Shown: positions 13,958-22,535, counted from the stretch's first letter. The stretch is 46,522 nt of DNA from Streptomyces sp. WZ.A104 (GCF_002382885.1 NZ_NWVL01000065.1:1-46522); one strand, 5' to 3'. Program-made: numbers and translations. The notes: generated from the sequence alone by a model not told the origin.

Positions 13958-15597
13958 CGCTGCCACCTCTCCTTCTGCAGTACGGAAAGCGCGGCGATCA
14001 GTTCGGCCTGGGGTTCGGGGGCGACGTCGAGGGCGTCGAGCGGGGCGAGGCGGCGGTCGCGTTCGCCGCCGAGCACCTGATCGATATAGCCGGTCAGCAG
14101 CTCGCCGCCCTTGTCACGGAGCCTCAGCGCACCCTGGGCGCCGATGCGTTCGGCGAGCTGCTCCCCCGCCGTACGGGCCCGTCGGCCGCCGAGGAGGGCG
14201 GCCGCGAGGAGGGCGGCGACGGTCTCGGGGTCGGGCGCCACACTGCGGTCCAGCTGGCGCACCTCCTCGTCGGCCAGCTCCTCCAGGACCCGCCGCCACC
14301 TGCGTACGGCGACGGCGATCCGCCCCTCGACGTCCTCGGCGGGCCCCCACACCCCGGCGTCCCGTCCCGCGCCGTCGAACCGGAACAGGGCCCCGGCGGG
14401 CTCGCGACGCCACTGGGTGCGGATCTGTTCGTCGGCGGCGGAGACGGAGCACTGGAGGAGGGCCACCAGGCTGTCGACGAGCGCTTCGAGGAGTTCCTCG
14501 GGCGCGCTGTAGAGCGGGTAGCCGCGCCACCGGGTCCGCGCGTCCCCGGAGAGCACCGCCCCGCTCTGGAGGCGTCGCCTGATCCGGGCGGCCTCCTTGC
14601 CGTACGCGTCCTCGACCACCCCGGTCAGCCGTACAGAGGCGGCGTACTGGGCGGCGACGGCGGCGGCCAGCTCGGGCATCCGTACGTTCAGCGACTCGAT
14701 GACGCCGGACGCGGTGCGCCCCACCGCCTGCTGCCGGGCCGCGGGGTCCTGGGCCCGGTGGGTGAGCCAGGCGCGCAGCGGGGCGACGGCGGTGGTGGGG
14801 AGCAGTCCGCTGCCGCCGCCCGCGGACTCGGGCAGTTCGGGGATGGTGAACCGGGGTACGTCCCCGAGTCCGGCCCGGGTCAGCAGCGCCGCGTACTGCC
14901 GCGACACCTCGGCGATCACCTGGTGGGGCACCCGGTCGAGGACGGTGATGAGGGCCGCGTCGTACTCCTTCGCGGTACGCAGCAGGTGCCAGGGCACGGC
15001 GTCGGCGTAGCGCGAGGCGGTGGTGACCATCACCCAGACGTCGGCGGCGCAGATCAGCTCGGCGGCCAGGACCCGGTTGCGGACGACGAGCGAGTCGATG
15101 TCGGGGGCGTCCAGGATCGCGAGCCCGCGGGGCAGACTGACGGCGGTCTCCACCCGGAGCGCGGTCTCCCCGTGCTCACCGCGCGCCCCGAGGTCGTCGA
15201 GCCCGTCGGGGTCGGGCGTCTGCCCCGGCGGCAGCCAGATCCGGGTGAGCTGCGGCAGCACGCGTACCCCGGCGAACCAGTGGTGGTCGTCGGGGTGGCA
15301 GACCAGCACCGGGGTCCGCGTCGTGGGCCGCAGCACCCCGGCCTCACTGACCCGGCATCCCACCAGCGAGTTCACCAGCGTGGACTTCCCAGCTCCGGTG
15401 GAGCCGCCGATCACGGCGAGCAGCGGCGCCTCGGGGTCCTTGAGGCGTGGGAGCAGGTAGTCGTCGAGCTGGGCGAGGAGTTCGACCCTGGTCTGCCGGG
15501 CGCGTTCGGCCCCCGGCAGGGGCAGTGGGAGACGCACAGCGGCGACACGGTCGCGCAGGGCGGAAAGTGCGTCGATGAGCTGAGGCCGTACGTCCAT
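13954..15597 (-). CDS. dynA: dynamin-like GTPase, probably DynA
   Basis: The 547-aa protein begins MDVRPQLIDALSALRDRVAAV and has a GTPase domain with P-loop GGSTGAGKS (lysine 71), the RPTTRTPVLV segment as switch I, LAILDAPDIDS as the G3 region and a long helical remainder without clear membrane segments. It is the first gene of a two-gene unit whose stop overlaps the start of the second GTPase. In Streptomyces DynA and DynB interact with each other and with the divisome (SsgB, SepF). ATG 15597 is chosen. An in-frame GTG two codons upstream is an alternative, and neither has a strong ribosome site. The identification is from motif pattern and neighbourhood. Confidence 0.78.
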   Translation of the reverse strand: MDVRPQLIDALSALRDRVAAVRLPLPLPGAERARQTRVELLAQLDDYLLPRLKDPEAPLLAVIGGSTGAGKSTLVNSLVGCRVSEAGVLRPTTRTPVLVCHPDDHHWFAGVRVLPQLTRIWLPPGQTPDPDGLDDLGARGEHGETALRVETAVSLPRGLAILDAPDIDSLVVRNRVLAAELICAADVWVMVTTASRYADAVPWHLLRTAKEYDAALITVLDRVPHQVIAEVSRQYAALLTRAGLGDVPRFTIPELPESAGGGSGLLPTTAVAPLRAWLTHRAQDPAARQQAVGRTASGVIESLNVRMPELAAAVAAQYAASVRLTGVVEDAYGKEAARIRRRLQSGAVLSGDARTRWRGYPLYSAPEELLEALVDSLVALLQCSVSAADEQIRTQWRREPAGALFRFDGAGRDAGVWGPAEDVEGRIAVAVRRWRRVLEELADEEVRQLDRSVAPDPETVAALLAAALLGGRRARTAGEQLAERIGAQGALRLRDKGGELLTGYIDQVLGGERDRRLAPLDALDVAPEPQAELIAALSVLQKERWQR

Positions 15598-15892
15598 GGT
15601 CACCACATGCGAAGAATGCCCAATTTTAGAGCCTTTTTGAAGCTTATAGCCCCCTCTGCGCGGCGGTTCCACCCTCCGGACAGAGGGGACGAGTGGGGCA
15701 GGGGCATAACGAGTGCACAACACCCGGCGCGCGGGGGGCGAAAACTGGTGCAGGAATCGCACCCACCTGCGATTATCGGTTCGCTTCACCGAACCTCCAC
15801 ATCGTGCCACGCAGGTGAAGCAGCCGGGTCCAGGGGATCGGAGCCCTATCCTTGTCCCGGCACGGCCACGGAACCACCGATCAGGACTCCCG
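15598..15892. other. divergent gap between dynA and tRNA-Arg
   Basis: No gene is seen here. The part nearest dynA is unusually A/T-rich for this window and contains TATAAG on the minus strand (15648-15643), a plausible -10 for the dynamin operon. The other side must hold the tRNA promoter, but no clear hexamers were found. Confidence 0.45.
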
Positions 15893-15965
15893 GCCCCCGT
15901 AGCTCAGTGGATAGAGCAGGTGCCTTCTAAGCACTTGGCCGCAGGTTCGAGTCCTGCCGGGGGCG
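15893..15965 (+). tRNA. tRNA-Arg (anticodon TCT)
   Basis: The acceptor arm GCCCCCG (15893-15899) pairs with CGGGGGC (15958-15964), followed by discriminator G; the CCA end is not encoded. The D-arm contains GCTCAGTGGATAGAGC. The anticodon stem is GGTGC/GCACT around loop CTTCTAA, giving anticodon TCT (arginine AGA). The T-arm is GCAGG-TTCGAGT-CCTGC. The following DNA begins a terminator and then the restriction-modification island, so this tRNA is a likely integration hotspot, although no second copy of its 3' end was found in the window. Confidence 0.95.
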
Positions 15966-15973
15966 CACGATCC

Positions 15974-15999
15974 AAGACCCTCTTTCGGGAGGGTCTTTT
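15974..15999 (+). terminator. rho-independent terminator after tRNA-Arg
   Basis: AAGACCCTC (15974-15982) pairs with GAGGGTCTT (15989-15997) around a six-base loop and runs into TTTT. Confidence 0.85.
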
Positions 16000-16408
16000 C
16001 TGCTGGTCAGGGCGGTTTCCCACGGCCGGTCGAGAAGCCGGGAAGCGAGGCCGAGGCGGCTTGGAATGTCCCGCTGAAACCGGCCGGTGGCGAGGTTCGG
16101 CCTGAAACCGGTCGGCGGCGAGTTTCGCCGGCCGGTCGGCCCGGAAACGGCCCGCAGTTCGGGCCGCCCACCGGGGCTCTGTCGCCGCGGTGGCCGGGCG
16201 GAAGCACGCCCGGCTCGGAGCCGAAGGGGAGCGTGTGCGGGACGGTCGAAGTGCCCGATGTCCGGCAACTGCCCACCCGTCCGTCCGCGCCGGAGCAGGC
16301 CTGAGCTTCGATCCTCCTGTTCTTCACGGTCACCGGCCTTCCGCTCGCGGACTTACAGCTGCCGTCACAGGCCCCTGCGGCGAGAATCCTCCCTAGTAGG
16401 GTCGGAAT
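16000..16408. other. non-coding stretch upstream of the methyltransferase, with a 28-bp tandem duplication
   Basis: No convincing gene is seen in 409 bases. Positions 16074-16101 and 16102-16129 are two copies of a 28-bp unit starting CTGAAACCGG, 24 of 28 bases alike. Just before the methyltransferase GTG there is TAGTAG and no clear ribosome site, so a leaderless or short-leader transcript is possible. Confidence 0.55.
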
Positions 16409-18085
16409 GTGGCTACTCCTCTGTTCATCGACACAGACCTTCACAACCTTCCCGCCCTCCCCGTGGAGGCTGTGGAACACGGTGAGGTCTTCACGCGACG
16501 CTGGGTGGTCGACCTTGCCCTCGATCTCCTCGGCTACACCGTGGACAAGGACCTCACCGAGGTGAGGCTTGTCGAGCCCGCCTGTGGCGCTGGTGCATTC
16601 CTGGTCGCGATCGCTTCAAGGATCAGTTCGTCCTGCCGCGCACACAATCGCCCCATCACGGATGCACTCTCCGCAGTTCGAGCCCTGGACCTGTTGCACC
16701 GCAACGTGCTGCGGAGCCGCGCGACTGTCGAGGCGCAGTTGGTTGCCGAGGGATGGCCGGCAGAGGAGTCGCGAAAGGTGGCTGCGGCTTGGGTCGAGCA
16801 AGGTGACTACCTACTGCAAGCTGACGCCGACCATCGAGCTGACTACGTGGTCGGCAACCCTCCGTACATCCGTCTCGAAGACGTTCCCGACGCCCGGATG
16901 ACTGCATACCGTCAAGCCTGCACCACGATGGGTGGCCGAGCGGACATCTACATCGGCTTCTACGAAGTAGCGCTACGGAGCCTCGCCCCAGGGGGGCGGC
17001 TGGGCTTCATCTGTGCGGACCGCTGGATGCGGAACCAGTACGGTCGTCGACTCCGGCAGATGGTACGCAGCCGCTTCAGCATGGACGTGGCGCTCGTCAT
17101 GCATGACGTGGATGCCTTCGACGATCAGGTCTCGGCCTATCCGGCCATCACGATCATCTCCAACCAGGCTCAGGGCCGCGCAGTGGCAGCAGACACCACC
17201 CGGGAGTTCGGCAGCGCGCAGGCCCGGGACTTTGTGTCCTGGTGTGCACAGGACTCCTCGCGGTCGATCACCACAACGGCATTCCAAGCAGCCCGCATGC
17301 CCAACTGGTTCCCGGATGAGGATTCCTGGCCGGCCGCCTCCCCCGCCAGGCTGGCGGTACTCGAGGAACTCACAGAACGCTTCCGGCTGCTGGAAGATGA
17401 CAAGACAGGCACTCGGGTCGGCATCGGCATTGCCACCGGCGCCGACAAGGTCTTCCTCACGGAGGACAAGGGGCTCGTCGAGAGCGATCGCCTCCTCCCC
17501 ATGGCCATGGTCCGCGACACGACCAGCGGTGCCCTCCACTGGCACGGCACATATCTGGTCAACCCATGGACAGCCGAGGGCCGCCTCGTCGATCTTGCCG
17601 CGTATCCCCGCCTCGCCTCGTACTTCGAGGAACATGGAACCGCGCTACGGAAGCGCTACGTCGCGACCAAGCAGCCTGATCGCTGGTACAAGACGATCGA
17701 CAAGGTCGATCGCCGCCTGATCGGTCGGCCGAAGCTGTTGTTGCCGGACATGAAGCTGACGATCCATCCGGTCCTCGATGAAGGCGGACTGTACCCTCAC
17801 CACAACCTGTACTTCATCGTCTCGGCAGCCTGGGACATGCGCGTTCTCGGCGGTCTGTTGCTGTCGAAAGTTGCCGAGGCTTTCGTAGAGGCGTACGCCG
17901 TCAAGATGCGAGGGGGAACGATCCGCTTCCAGGCTCAGTACCTCCGCAAGATCCGCGTGCCCGATCCGCAGGCGATCAGCGAGTGCGACCAGATCGCACT
18001 CAGGGAAGCCTTCGACAACCGCGATGCGCAGGCTGCCACTGAAGCTGCTCTGCGTGTCTATGGGCTCGCCGAACTACCCGACTAG
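16409..18085 (+). CDS. type II DNA adenine N6-methyltransferase, PaeR7I/XhoI type
   Basis: The 558-aa protein has the gamma-class N6-adenine methyltransferase layout: SAM-binding motif I VEPACGAGAFL (about residues 55-65) and the catalytic motif NPPY (150-153) in VVGNPPYIRLEDV, then a long C-terminal target-recognition region with KLLLPDMKLTIHPVLDEGG and KMRGGTIRFQAQYLRKIRVP, typical of restriction-associated enzymes. Its length is near that of M.PaeR7I (about 530). The next gene encodes the matching endonuclease, so the predicted target is CTCGAG, methylated on adenine. The start is GTG with only a weak upstream site. The gene uses visibly more A/T-ending codons than its neighbours, suggesting recent acquisition. 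Confidence 0.88.
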   Translation: MATPLFIDTDLHNLPALPVEAVEHGEVFTRRWVVDLALDLLGYTVDKDLTEVRLVEPACGAGAFLVAIASRISSSCRAHNRPITDALSAVRALDLLHRNVLRSRATVEAQLVAEGWPAEESRKVAAAWVEQGDYLLQADADHRADYVVGNPPYIRLEDVPDARMTAYRQACTTMGGRADIYIGFYEVALRSLAPGGRLGFICADRWMRNQYGRRLRQMVRSRFSMDVALVMHDVDAFDDQVSAYPAITIISNQAQGRAVAADTTREFGSAQARDFVSWCAQDSSRSITTTAFQAARMPNWFPDEDSWPAASPARLAVLEELTERFRLLEDDKTGTRVGIGIATGADKVFLTEDKGLVESDRLLPMAMVRDTTSGALHWHGTYLVNPWTAEGRLVDLAAYPRLASYFEEHGTALRKRYVATKQPDRWYKTIDKVDRRLIGRPKLLLPDMKLTIHPVLDEGGLYPHHNLYFIVSAAWDMRVLGGLLLSKVAEAFVEAYAVKMRGGTIRFQAQYLRKIRVPDPQAISECDQIALREAFDNRDAQAATEAALRVYGLAELPD

Positions 18086-18098
18086 AAAGGAACGGATC

Positions 18099-18848
18099 TT
18101 GACGGTTACCCGCCAAGACTTCGAGGACGCCATAGCTGCGTACTGGGACGCCAAGAATAATCAGCACGAGCTCTCCGCCATCAAGGACGCCGTGGGGGCG
18201 GGAACGGCTGGCTCAGTGCGAGGAGGAAGGCATTTCGACCACATTGTTGCGTTGCTTGCCAAGTTCTTCCTCGATGCTGGTTACGCACCGGAAGACATTC
18301 GCGTAAATAAGCAGCAGGGACTGGAGCTTCCTGGGTACTACCGGCCCCAAAAGCAGTGGGATCTCGTGGTGACTCGCGGCAACACCCTGGTTGCCGCCTT
18401 CGAACTCAAGGCCCTGGGCGGGCCTTCGTTCGGAAACAACTACAACAACCGGGTCGAGGAAGCACTAGGCAGCGCAGTGGACCTGCGCCGCGCCGCCCTC
18501 GCTGACGCTTTCCCCGGCGAGAAGCCGTGGCTCGGGTATTTTTTCCTAATGGAAGATCACCCCAAGTCTCGCAGCCCAGTATCGGTCCGGAAAGGCCCAT
18601 TTCCGGTCGAGCGGATCTGGCTGGGGAAGTCCTATCAAGACAGGTTCTCCATTTTCTGCGAGCGCCTTATGGACGAGGGGCTTTACGACTCTGTCTGCTA
18701 TATCACGTCATCGAAGGAGGAAACGAGGCCAACCGAGCCCGTCACAAGCCTGGACTGGCGCCACTTCTCTGCAGCAATCAACGCTCGCATCAGGTACCTG
18801 GAGGACCTAGGACTTCCTGGCCCTGGTCAAGGGGATCTGCCGATGTAA
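18099..18848 (+). CDS. type II restriction endonuclease, PaeR7I/XhoI family
   Basis: The 249-aa protein is the length of R.PaeR7I (about 246). It carries the family block QWDLVVTRGNTLVAAFELK followed by GGPSFGNNYNNRVEEALGSA, which I recognise from XhoI/PaeR7I enzymes. D88 with E102-x-K104 forms the PD-(D/E)xK-type catalytic set. The family cleaves CTCGAG. The start is TTG after AAAGGAA, 13 bases behind the methyltransferase stop, so modification is translated first and the two are co-expressed. GC is low for the window (stretches such as TATTTTTTCCTAATGG), indicating horizontal origin. No controller protein gene is seen in the operon. Confidence 0.88.
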   Translation: MTVTRQDFEDAIAAYWDAKNNQHELSAIKDAVGAGTAGSVRGGRHFDHIVALLAKFFLDAGYAPEDIRVNKQQGLELPGYYRPQKQWDLVVTRGNTLVAAFELKALGGPSFGNNYNNRVEEALGSAVDLRRAALADAFPGEKPWLGYFFLMEDHPKSRSPVSVRKGPFPVERIWLGKSYQDRFSIFCERLMDEGLYDSVCYITSSKEETRPTEPVTSLDWRHFSAAINARIRYLEDLGLPGPGQGDLPM

Positions 18849-18936
18849 CAGCATCGCGGCGCCGCTGGATTCGGTGCCGCGATCCGCTTCCGTCAGCCTG
18901 CCGGAAACCGACAGTCCGATACAACGAGTGCCGACC

Positions 18937-19689
18937 TCAGTCGCCCGGAGCATCACTGAGTGCGCCGAGGAGCATTTGCAGCTCGCGCGGACCTCCACCG
19001 CAGACCGCCTCCGCTGATTCGATCAGCCCCATTAGGCCCTCCAGCGAGGAATCGCTGCGAACGTGCCCCACTATTCCGACCCAGTAGTCAATCGAATCCG
19101 GTGCGCCTGCGACATAGATCTCTTCGGGCAGCTTCGCGTTGCGCAAGAACTCGTAAGCCTTGGTCTTTACGGGAAAAAGAGACAAAAGTACGGCGGATAT
19201 CGCCAACTCTATTACATTCAGCCAAGCTGCACTGTCGAGCTCCGAGGCAGCCGTCAGTGCGTCAGAGTCAACCTGCGGGCTGCCCCTTCGGTGCAGAAGC
19301 GCCCATGAACCATCCCCGTCATGGGGCTCCCGCGCTCCAGCTGGTACGCCCCCGGGCGCTGTCTGCGACGGCTGCTCCTCACCGCCCCCCGCAACGGAAT
19401 ACTCCCGGGCGGCAGAGATCCACAACTCGTGGAACCGGTGCACCTCTTCGTCCCGGTCCCGACCAGCCAGACCGGCAAGTTCATACGCCAGCGCGCGAAC
19501 GACTGTCAGCGCGGGCAGGTCCGGCTTGCGGAAGGCCGCATGGATGGTGCTCTTGGAGCCGGAGGATGACATTCGTGCCATATCCGGACAACTCGGCCAC
19601 CCAGCCAGCAAGTGCAGCTGGTGCAGAGCTTCGTTGAGTTCCCTGAGAGCGCCCGGGGGAAGCCCCGGCTTCTGCAAGGCCTTGGCCAC
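18937..19689 (-). CDS. HTH-type regulator with uncharacterised C-terminal domain
   Basis: The 250-aa protein begins GPPGALRELNEALHQLHLLAGWPS, then ARMSSSGSKSTIHAAFRKPDLPALTVVRALAYELAG, an XRE-like DNA-binding region found at the N-terminus of many Streptomyces regulatory and conflict-system proteins. A Gly/Pro-rich linker (about 100-140) leads to a C-terminal segment of about 85 residues (WLNVIELAISAVLLSLFP to LQMLLGALSD) whose size and helix/strand pattern recall effector-associated domains; that is a guess. It is convergent with the endonuclease gene (88-base gap). Three CGTCCAG repeats at exact 10-bp spacing sit just upstream of its GTG start, suggesting autoregulation. It might control the restriction genes, the helicase or neither. 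Confidence 0.65.
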   Translation of the reverse strand: MAKALQKPGLPPGALRELNEALHQLHLLAGWPSCPDMARMSSSGSKSTIHAAFRKPDLPALTVVRALAYELAGLAGRDRDEEVHRFHELWISAAREYSVAGGGEEQPSQTAPGGVPAGAREPHDGDGSWALLHRRGSPQVDSDALTAASELDSAAWLNVIELAISAVLLSLFPVKTKAYEFLRNAKLPEEIYVAGAPDSIDYWVGIVGHVRSDSSLEGLMGLIESAEAVCGGGPRELQMLLGALSDAPGD

Positions 19690-19703
19690 GACTTACCCCC
19701 GAC

Positions 19704-19768
19704 CGTCCAGCACCGTCCAGAAACGTCCAGCAATACTCGCACGGCGTCCAAACATGTGCTCGGACGCC
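19704..19768. promoter_or_regulatory. operator-like repeats upstream of the HTH gene
   Basis: CGTCCAG recurs at 19704-19710, 19714-19720 and 19724-19730, one helical turn apart. Further out, GGCGTCC (19743-19749) and GGACGCC (19762-19768) form an inverted repeat containing the same CGTCC core. All lie 15-80 bases upstream of the HTH gene start on the minus strand, where its promoter should be. Confidence 0.6.
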
Positions 19769-19874
19769 CTAAGACGTCGAAAGGCAGCCTCACACATCCT
19801 GGCCTGCAAGGGAGGGGTGACTCTAGGTTCGGGGCGCCCAGCCAGGGGTGCACGACCAGGAGGGTCTCGAAAGC

Positions 19875-20015
19875 ATGTCGAAGAAGTCCACTTCCGAGAA
19901 GTCCACCTTCGAGCGGTTGATCCGCACCGCGCTGTTCGCATCCGTCCGTGGGGCGGCGTACACCGCAGGCGCCGTCATGGTGACGGCAACCGTCTGGTGG
20001 CTACAGAGCCTGTAG
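19875..20015 (+). CDS. putative small membrane peptide (46 aa)
   Basis: A short ORF starts with ATG 11 bases after a full AGGAGG. The first 20 residues are Ser/Lys/Glu-rich (MSKKSTSEKSTFERLIR). The rest is one hydrophobic segment (AAYTAGAVMVTATVWWLQSL) ending the protein. It lies alone on the plus strand between the oppositely oriented HTH gene and NERD-helicase gene. A hairpin at 20092-20115 could end its transcript. Its location in the island suggests a toxin-like or accessory membrane peptide, but nothing in the sequence proves function. Confidence 0.5.
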   Translation: MSKKSTSEKSTFERLIRTALFASVRGAAYTAGAVMVTATVWWLQSL

Positions 20016-20091
20016 GTGCCTATCGAGTTCACGAAACGGGGCGTTGAGCTCCTCCTTGCGGGTGGCTCCTGCCGGGGGCGCCACGGCCCTC

Positions 20092-20115
20092 CCCGACCTC
20101 CGCTTCGAGGTCGGG
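20092..20115. terminator. bidirectional hairpin terminator
   Basis: CCCGACCTC (20092-20100) pairs perfectly with GAGGTCGGG (20107-20115) around CGCTTC. It lies between the small membrane-peptide gene and the 3' end of the helicase gene and could serve both. Confidence 0.6.
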
Positions 20116-20167
20116 AAGCCGCGCGGCGGCCGCTGAGGCCTGTCCGCCGGGGAGTACGGGACAGCCC

Positions 20168-22279
20168 CTAAGAGGCCACGCCGCCCAGCCACAGCACGTC
20201 ACGCGCCCGGGTCATCGCCACGAACAGCTGGCTGCGCAGCAGCTCTTCACGCTCCCGTGCCGTCTCGGCCGCCTCCGCCGCGTGGGGGTCGCCGGACAGC
20301 GACCCGTTCGGCAGGGCGGCAGTGTGCTGCGGCAGGTACACGCGCTTGAACTCCAGGCCCTTGGCCCTGCGATAGGTGCCCAGCTTGACCGCGTCGACGG
20401 GGCGGCCGTCGTAGTGCTCCAGCGGGCACACCGGGATCTCCGCCTGGGTGAGCAACCGCTGGTAGTGGCCGATGGCCCGCACGGAGGGACACAGCACGGC
20501 GGCGTCGGCCCGCGCGCCGTCGGGCAGGGCGTGCAGCGCGTCGAGGAGCGCCCGGTCGTGTTCGGTCACCGTCGGCTCGGTGACCCGCACCACCTGGCCG
20601 TCGTGGTACGTGAGATCGACGTCCCGGCGGCCCGGTGTGCGCAGGCCGTCGATGTCGTCGAACGCGACATCGGCTACCACCGCGAGTGCCGTGTCGAGGA
20701 TCTCCTTGCTGTTGCGGTAGTTGGTGCGCAGGACCTGGCCGCGGTCGCCCCGGATGTCGATGCCGGCGTCGGCGAGGCGGAACCCGCCCGGGTAGACGGC
20801 CTGTTGGCCGTCGCCCACCAGAAGGAGGCCGTTGGGCGCATCGCCGGCCAGGGCGTGCAGCAGGCGCACCCCGACGAGGGTGAGGTCTTGGACCTCGTCG
20901 ACTATCACGGCCGCGTAGGGCGGCTCCCCCGTGTGTCGGGTCGCCTCCGTCAGGGCGAGGGAGAGGACGTCATTGAAGTCGTGCACGCCGCGTTCGGCGC
21001 GCAGCGACTCGTACGTCTCGTACAGCTCCCACACGGCCTGCCGGTGCGGCCTGCGCAGAATCGCCCTGCGGCGGCGCCGGGCCACGGTCGCGTACTCCTC
21101 GAAGGCGGTGATGCCCCGGCCCTTGATGACGTGGTCGATCTCCTCGCGCCAGTAGCCCGGCGCCGGGTCGATCTCGGCGAGGCGGCTGCCGCGCCCGACA
21201 CGCGTCCAGGCGAGGCTGAAGGCGGTCTCGGCCTTGTCCTTGTGCAGCCGGACCTGGACGCCGCGCTCCTGGAGGAACTCGTGCGCCCACGCGTGCAGAC
21301 TGCGGAAGTCCACACGGTCGGCGACCGCCGGGGACATGGCCCGCAAGAAGGTGCCCTGGACCCGGGGCAGGTTGTTGGCGAACGTGACGAACAGGATCCG
21401 GCCGCTGGTACGCCGGGCCAGGTGGGCCGCGCGGTGCAGGCCCACAACGGTCTTGCCCGTGCCCGCCGGACCGCTGATGCGCGCCGGGCCCGACCAGTTG
21501 CGGCGTACCAGCGCGACCTGGTCGGGGTGGAGGAACGTCATCCACTGCTCGATCGGGTCCCGCATCGCCTCTTCCAGCGCCGCGTCCCGCAGACCGGAGA
21601 TGTCGAACAGCCCTTCGGGTTCGGACTGTTGGCGCGCATCGGCCTGGCGAGGGAGCCCGGCGGGAGGCGGCGGGGGCGTCTGTGCGACCTCCGATCCCTC
21701 GTAGTCGGGGAAGACGCGCTCCAGATGGTCGGCGATCGCCCGGACCGATTCCTTACGCAGCCGGGAGCGTTCGGACAGGAGGGCGGGGCCGACCTCGTGC
21801 TCCCCCAGGAGCCGGATCCGGCCGAGCTCGGCGTCGACCCGACGGCCCGCGAAGACCATGAGCGGCTGGACCGCCACCGGGGACAGTCCGAGCGAGGCGA
21901 CCGCGCCCTCGGCGGCCTTCGTCACCGCCAGGAGCCTGGTGGCGTGCTCGTCGCGCGGTTCGCCGCCCGCCCGGAGCTTGCCGTCCAGGACCTCGGGTGC
22001 GGACCGCCAGTTCTTGACGTCGATCACGAAGACCCCGCCGGGCCCCACCAGCAGCATGTCCACGTTGGCGGTACGCGTCCCCGGCCACCGCCGGTCCACG
22101 AGCAGACGCCAGCCGCGCTCCGTGAGCACCAGCAGCTGAGCGGCGACCAGGCGTTCGCCCTCGCTCCCCGCCTCCCACTGGCGTGCCTGGCGCCGGGCCG
22201 CCTGCCACTGTTCACGCAGCAACCGCTCCTGGCGCCGCGCCTCCTGGGCCCGTCGCGAAGCCGACCCGCCTGCCCCCAT
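20168..22279 (-). CDS. NERD-domain UvrD/Rep-type superfamily 1 helicase
   Basis: The 703-aa protein joins an N-terminal NERD nuclease-like domain (about 38-170) to a superfamily 1 helicase. In NERD, GSEGERLVAAQL precedes ANVDMLLVGPGGVFVIDVKNW, giving D74 and D87-x-K89 as a possible PD-(D/E)xK site. The helicase has Walker A SGPAGTGKT (K276), motif II VIVDEVQDL (461-465), GDGQQAVYPGG, LRTNYRN, RAKGLEFKRVYLP, and FVAMTRARDVLWL near the end, so the motor looks intact. Such NERD-helicase fusions are often found in defence islands, and this one lies beside a restriction-modification system. The ATG follows GAGGGGGG. The substrate and any anti-phage role are inferred. Confidence 0.85.
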   Translation of the reverse strand: MGAGGSASRRAQEARRQERLLREQWQAARRQARQWEAGSEGERLVAAQLLVLTERGWRLLVDRRWPGTRTANVDMLLVGPGGVFVIDVKNWRSAPEVLDGKLRAGGEPRDEHATRLLAVTKAAEGAVASLGLSPVAVQPLMVFAGRRVDAELGRIRLLGEHEVGPALLSERSRLRKESVRAIADHLERVFPDYEGSEVAQTPPPPPAGLPRQADARQQSEPEGLFDISGLRDAALEEAMRDPIEQWMTFLHPDQVALVRRNWSGPARISGPAGTGKTVVGLHRAAHLARRTSGRILFVTFANNLPRVQGTFLRAMSPAVADRVDFRSLHAWAHEFLQERGVQVRLHKDKAETAFSLAWTRVGRGSRLAEIDPAPGYWREEIDHVIKGRGITAFEEYATVARRRRRAILRRPHRQAVWELYETYESLRAERGVHDFNDVLSLALTEATRHTGEPPYAAVIVDEVQDLTLVGVRLLHALAGDAPNGLLLVGDGQQAVYPGGFRLADAGIDIRGDRGQVLRTNYRNSKEILDTALAVVADVAFDDIDGLRTPGRRDVDLTYHDGQVVRVTEPTVTEHDRALLDALHALPDGARADAAVLCPSVRAIGHYQRLLTQAEIPVCPLEHYDGRPVDAVKLGTYRRAKGLEFKRVYLPQHTAALPNGSLSGDPHAAEAAETAREREELLRSQLFVAMTRARDVLWLGGVAS

Positions 22280-22511
22280 ACCCAGCCCCCCTCGTACGCC
22301 CCGTAGTGATCATAGGACGGTCAGCGACGGGGCGTCAGGGCGCGTCGCTTTCCGGGGCTCGACGAACCGCGTGGCCGCGAGCGCCGGAAGCAGCGGCCCG
22401 GCGCCTACAGCGCTGGACACCTCGACCGCGTCGGAGTCCGGTTCCTCGTTCGACCCTCCACGTCCCCCGTCCGCCTGGGTGACGCGTTCCGTCACCGGGT
22501 TCGTCAACCTA

Positions 22512-22531
22512 CCGGGGGGGTGACTCCCCGG
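22512..22531 (-). terminator. short hairpin after the ABC permease gene
   Basis: CCGGGG (22512-22517) pairs with CCCCGG (22526-22531) just beyond the permease stop. A second small inverted repeat, GGTGACG/CGTCACC, lies at 22478-22496. Both are short, so termination is only probable. The remainder of 22280-22503 shows no gene. Confidence 0.45.
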
Positions 22532-22535
22532 CGTC

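Noticed and set aside
12422..15930. Long plus-strand frames across the dynamin-like genes
   Set aside because: They are antisense to two GTPases with intact P-loops and show no start signal or domain.
15941..15967. Second copy of the tRNA-Arg 3' end as an attachment repeat
   Set aside because: I looked for the T-arm and acceptor sequence downstream to about 22.5 kb and near the integrase and did not find it; only one copy is present in the window.
20282..22306. 674-aa open frame antisense to the NERD-helicase
   Set aside because: It is an antisense shadow rich in Val, Gly, Gln and Arg with no family pattern.
22310..22507. 65-aa minus-strand frame between the helicase and the ABC permease
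   Set aside because: It opens with TTG without a ribosome site, overlaps small inverted repeats and has no recognisable features.
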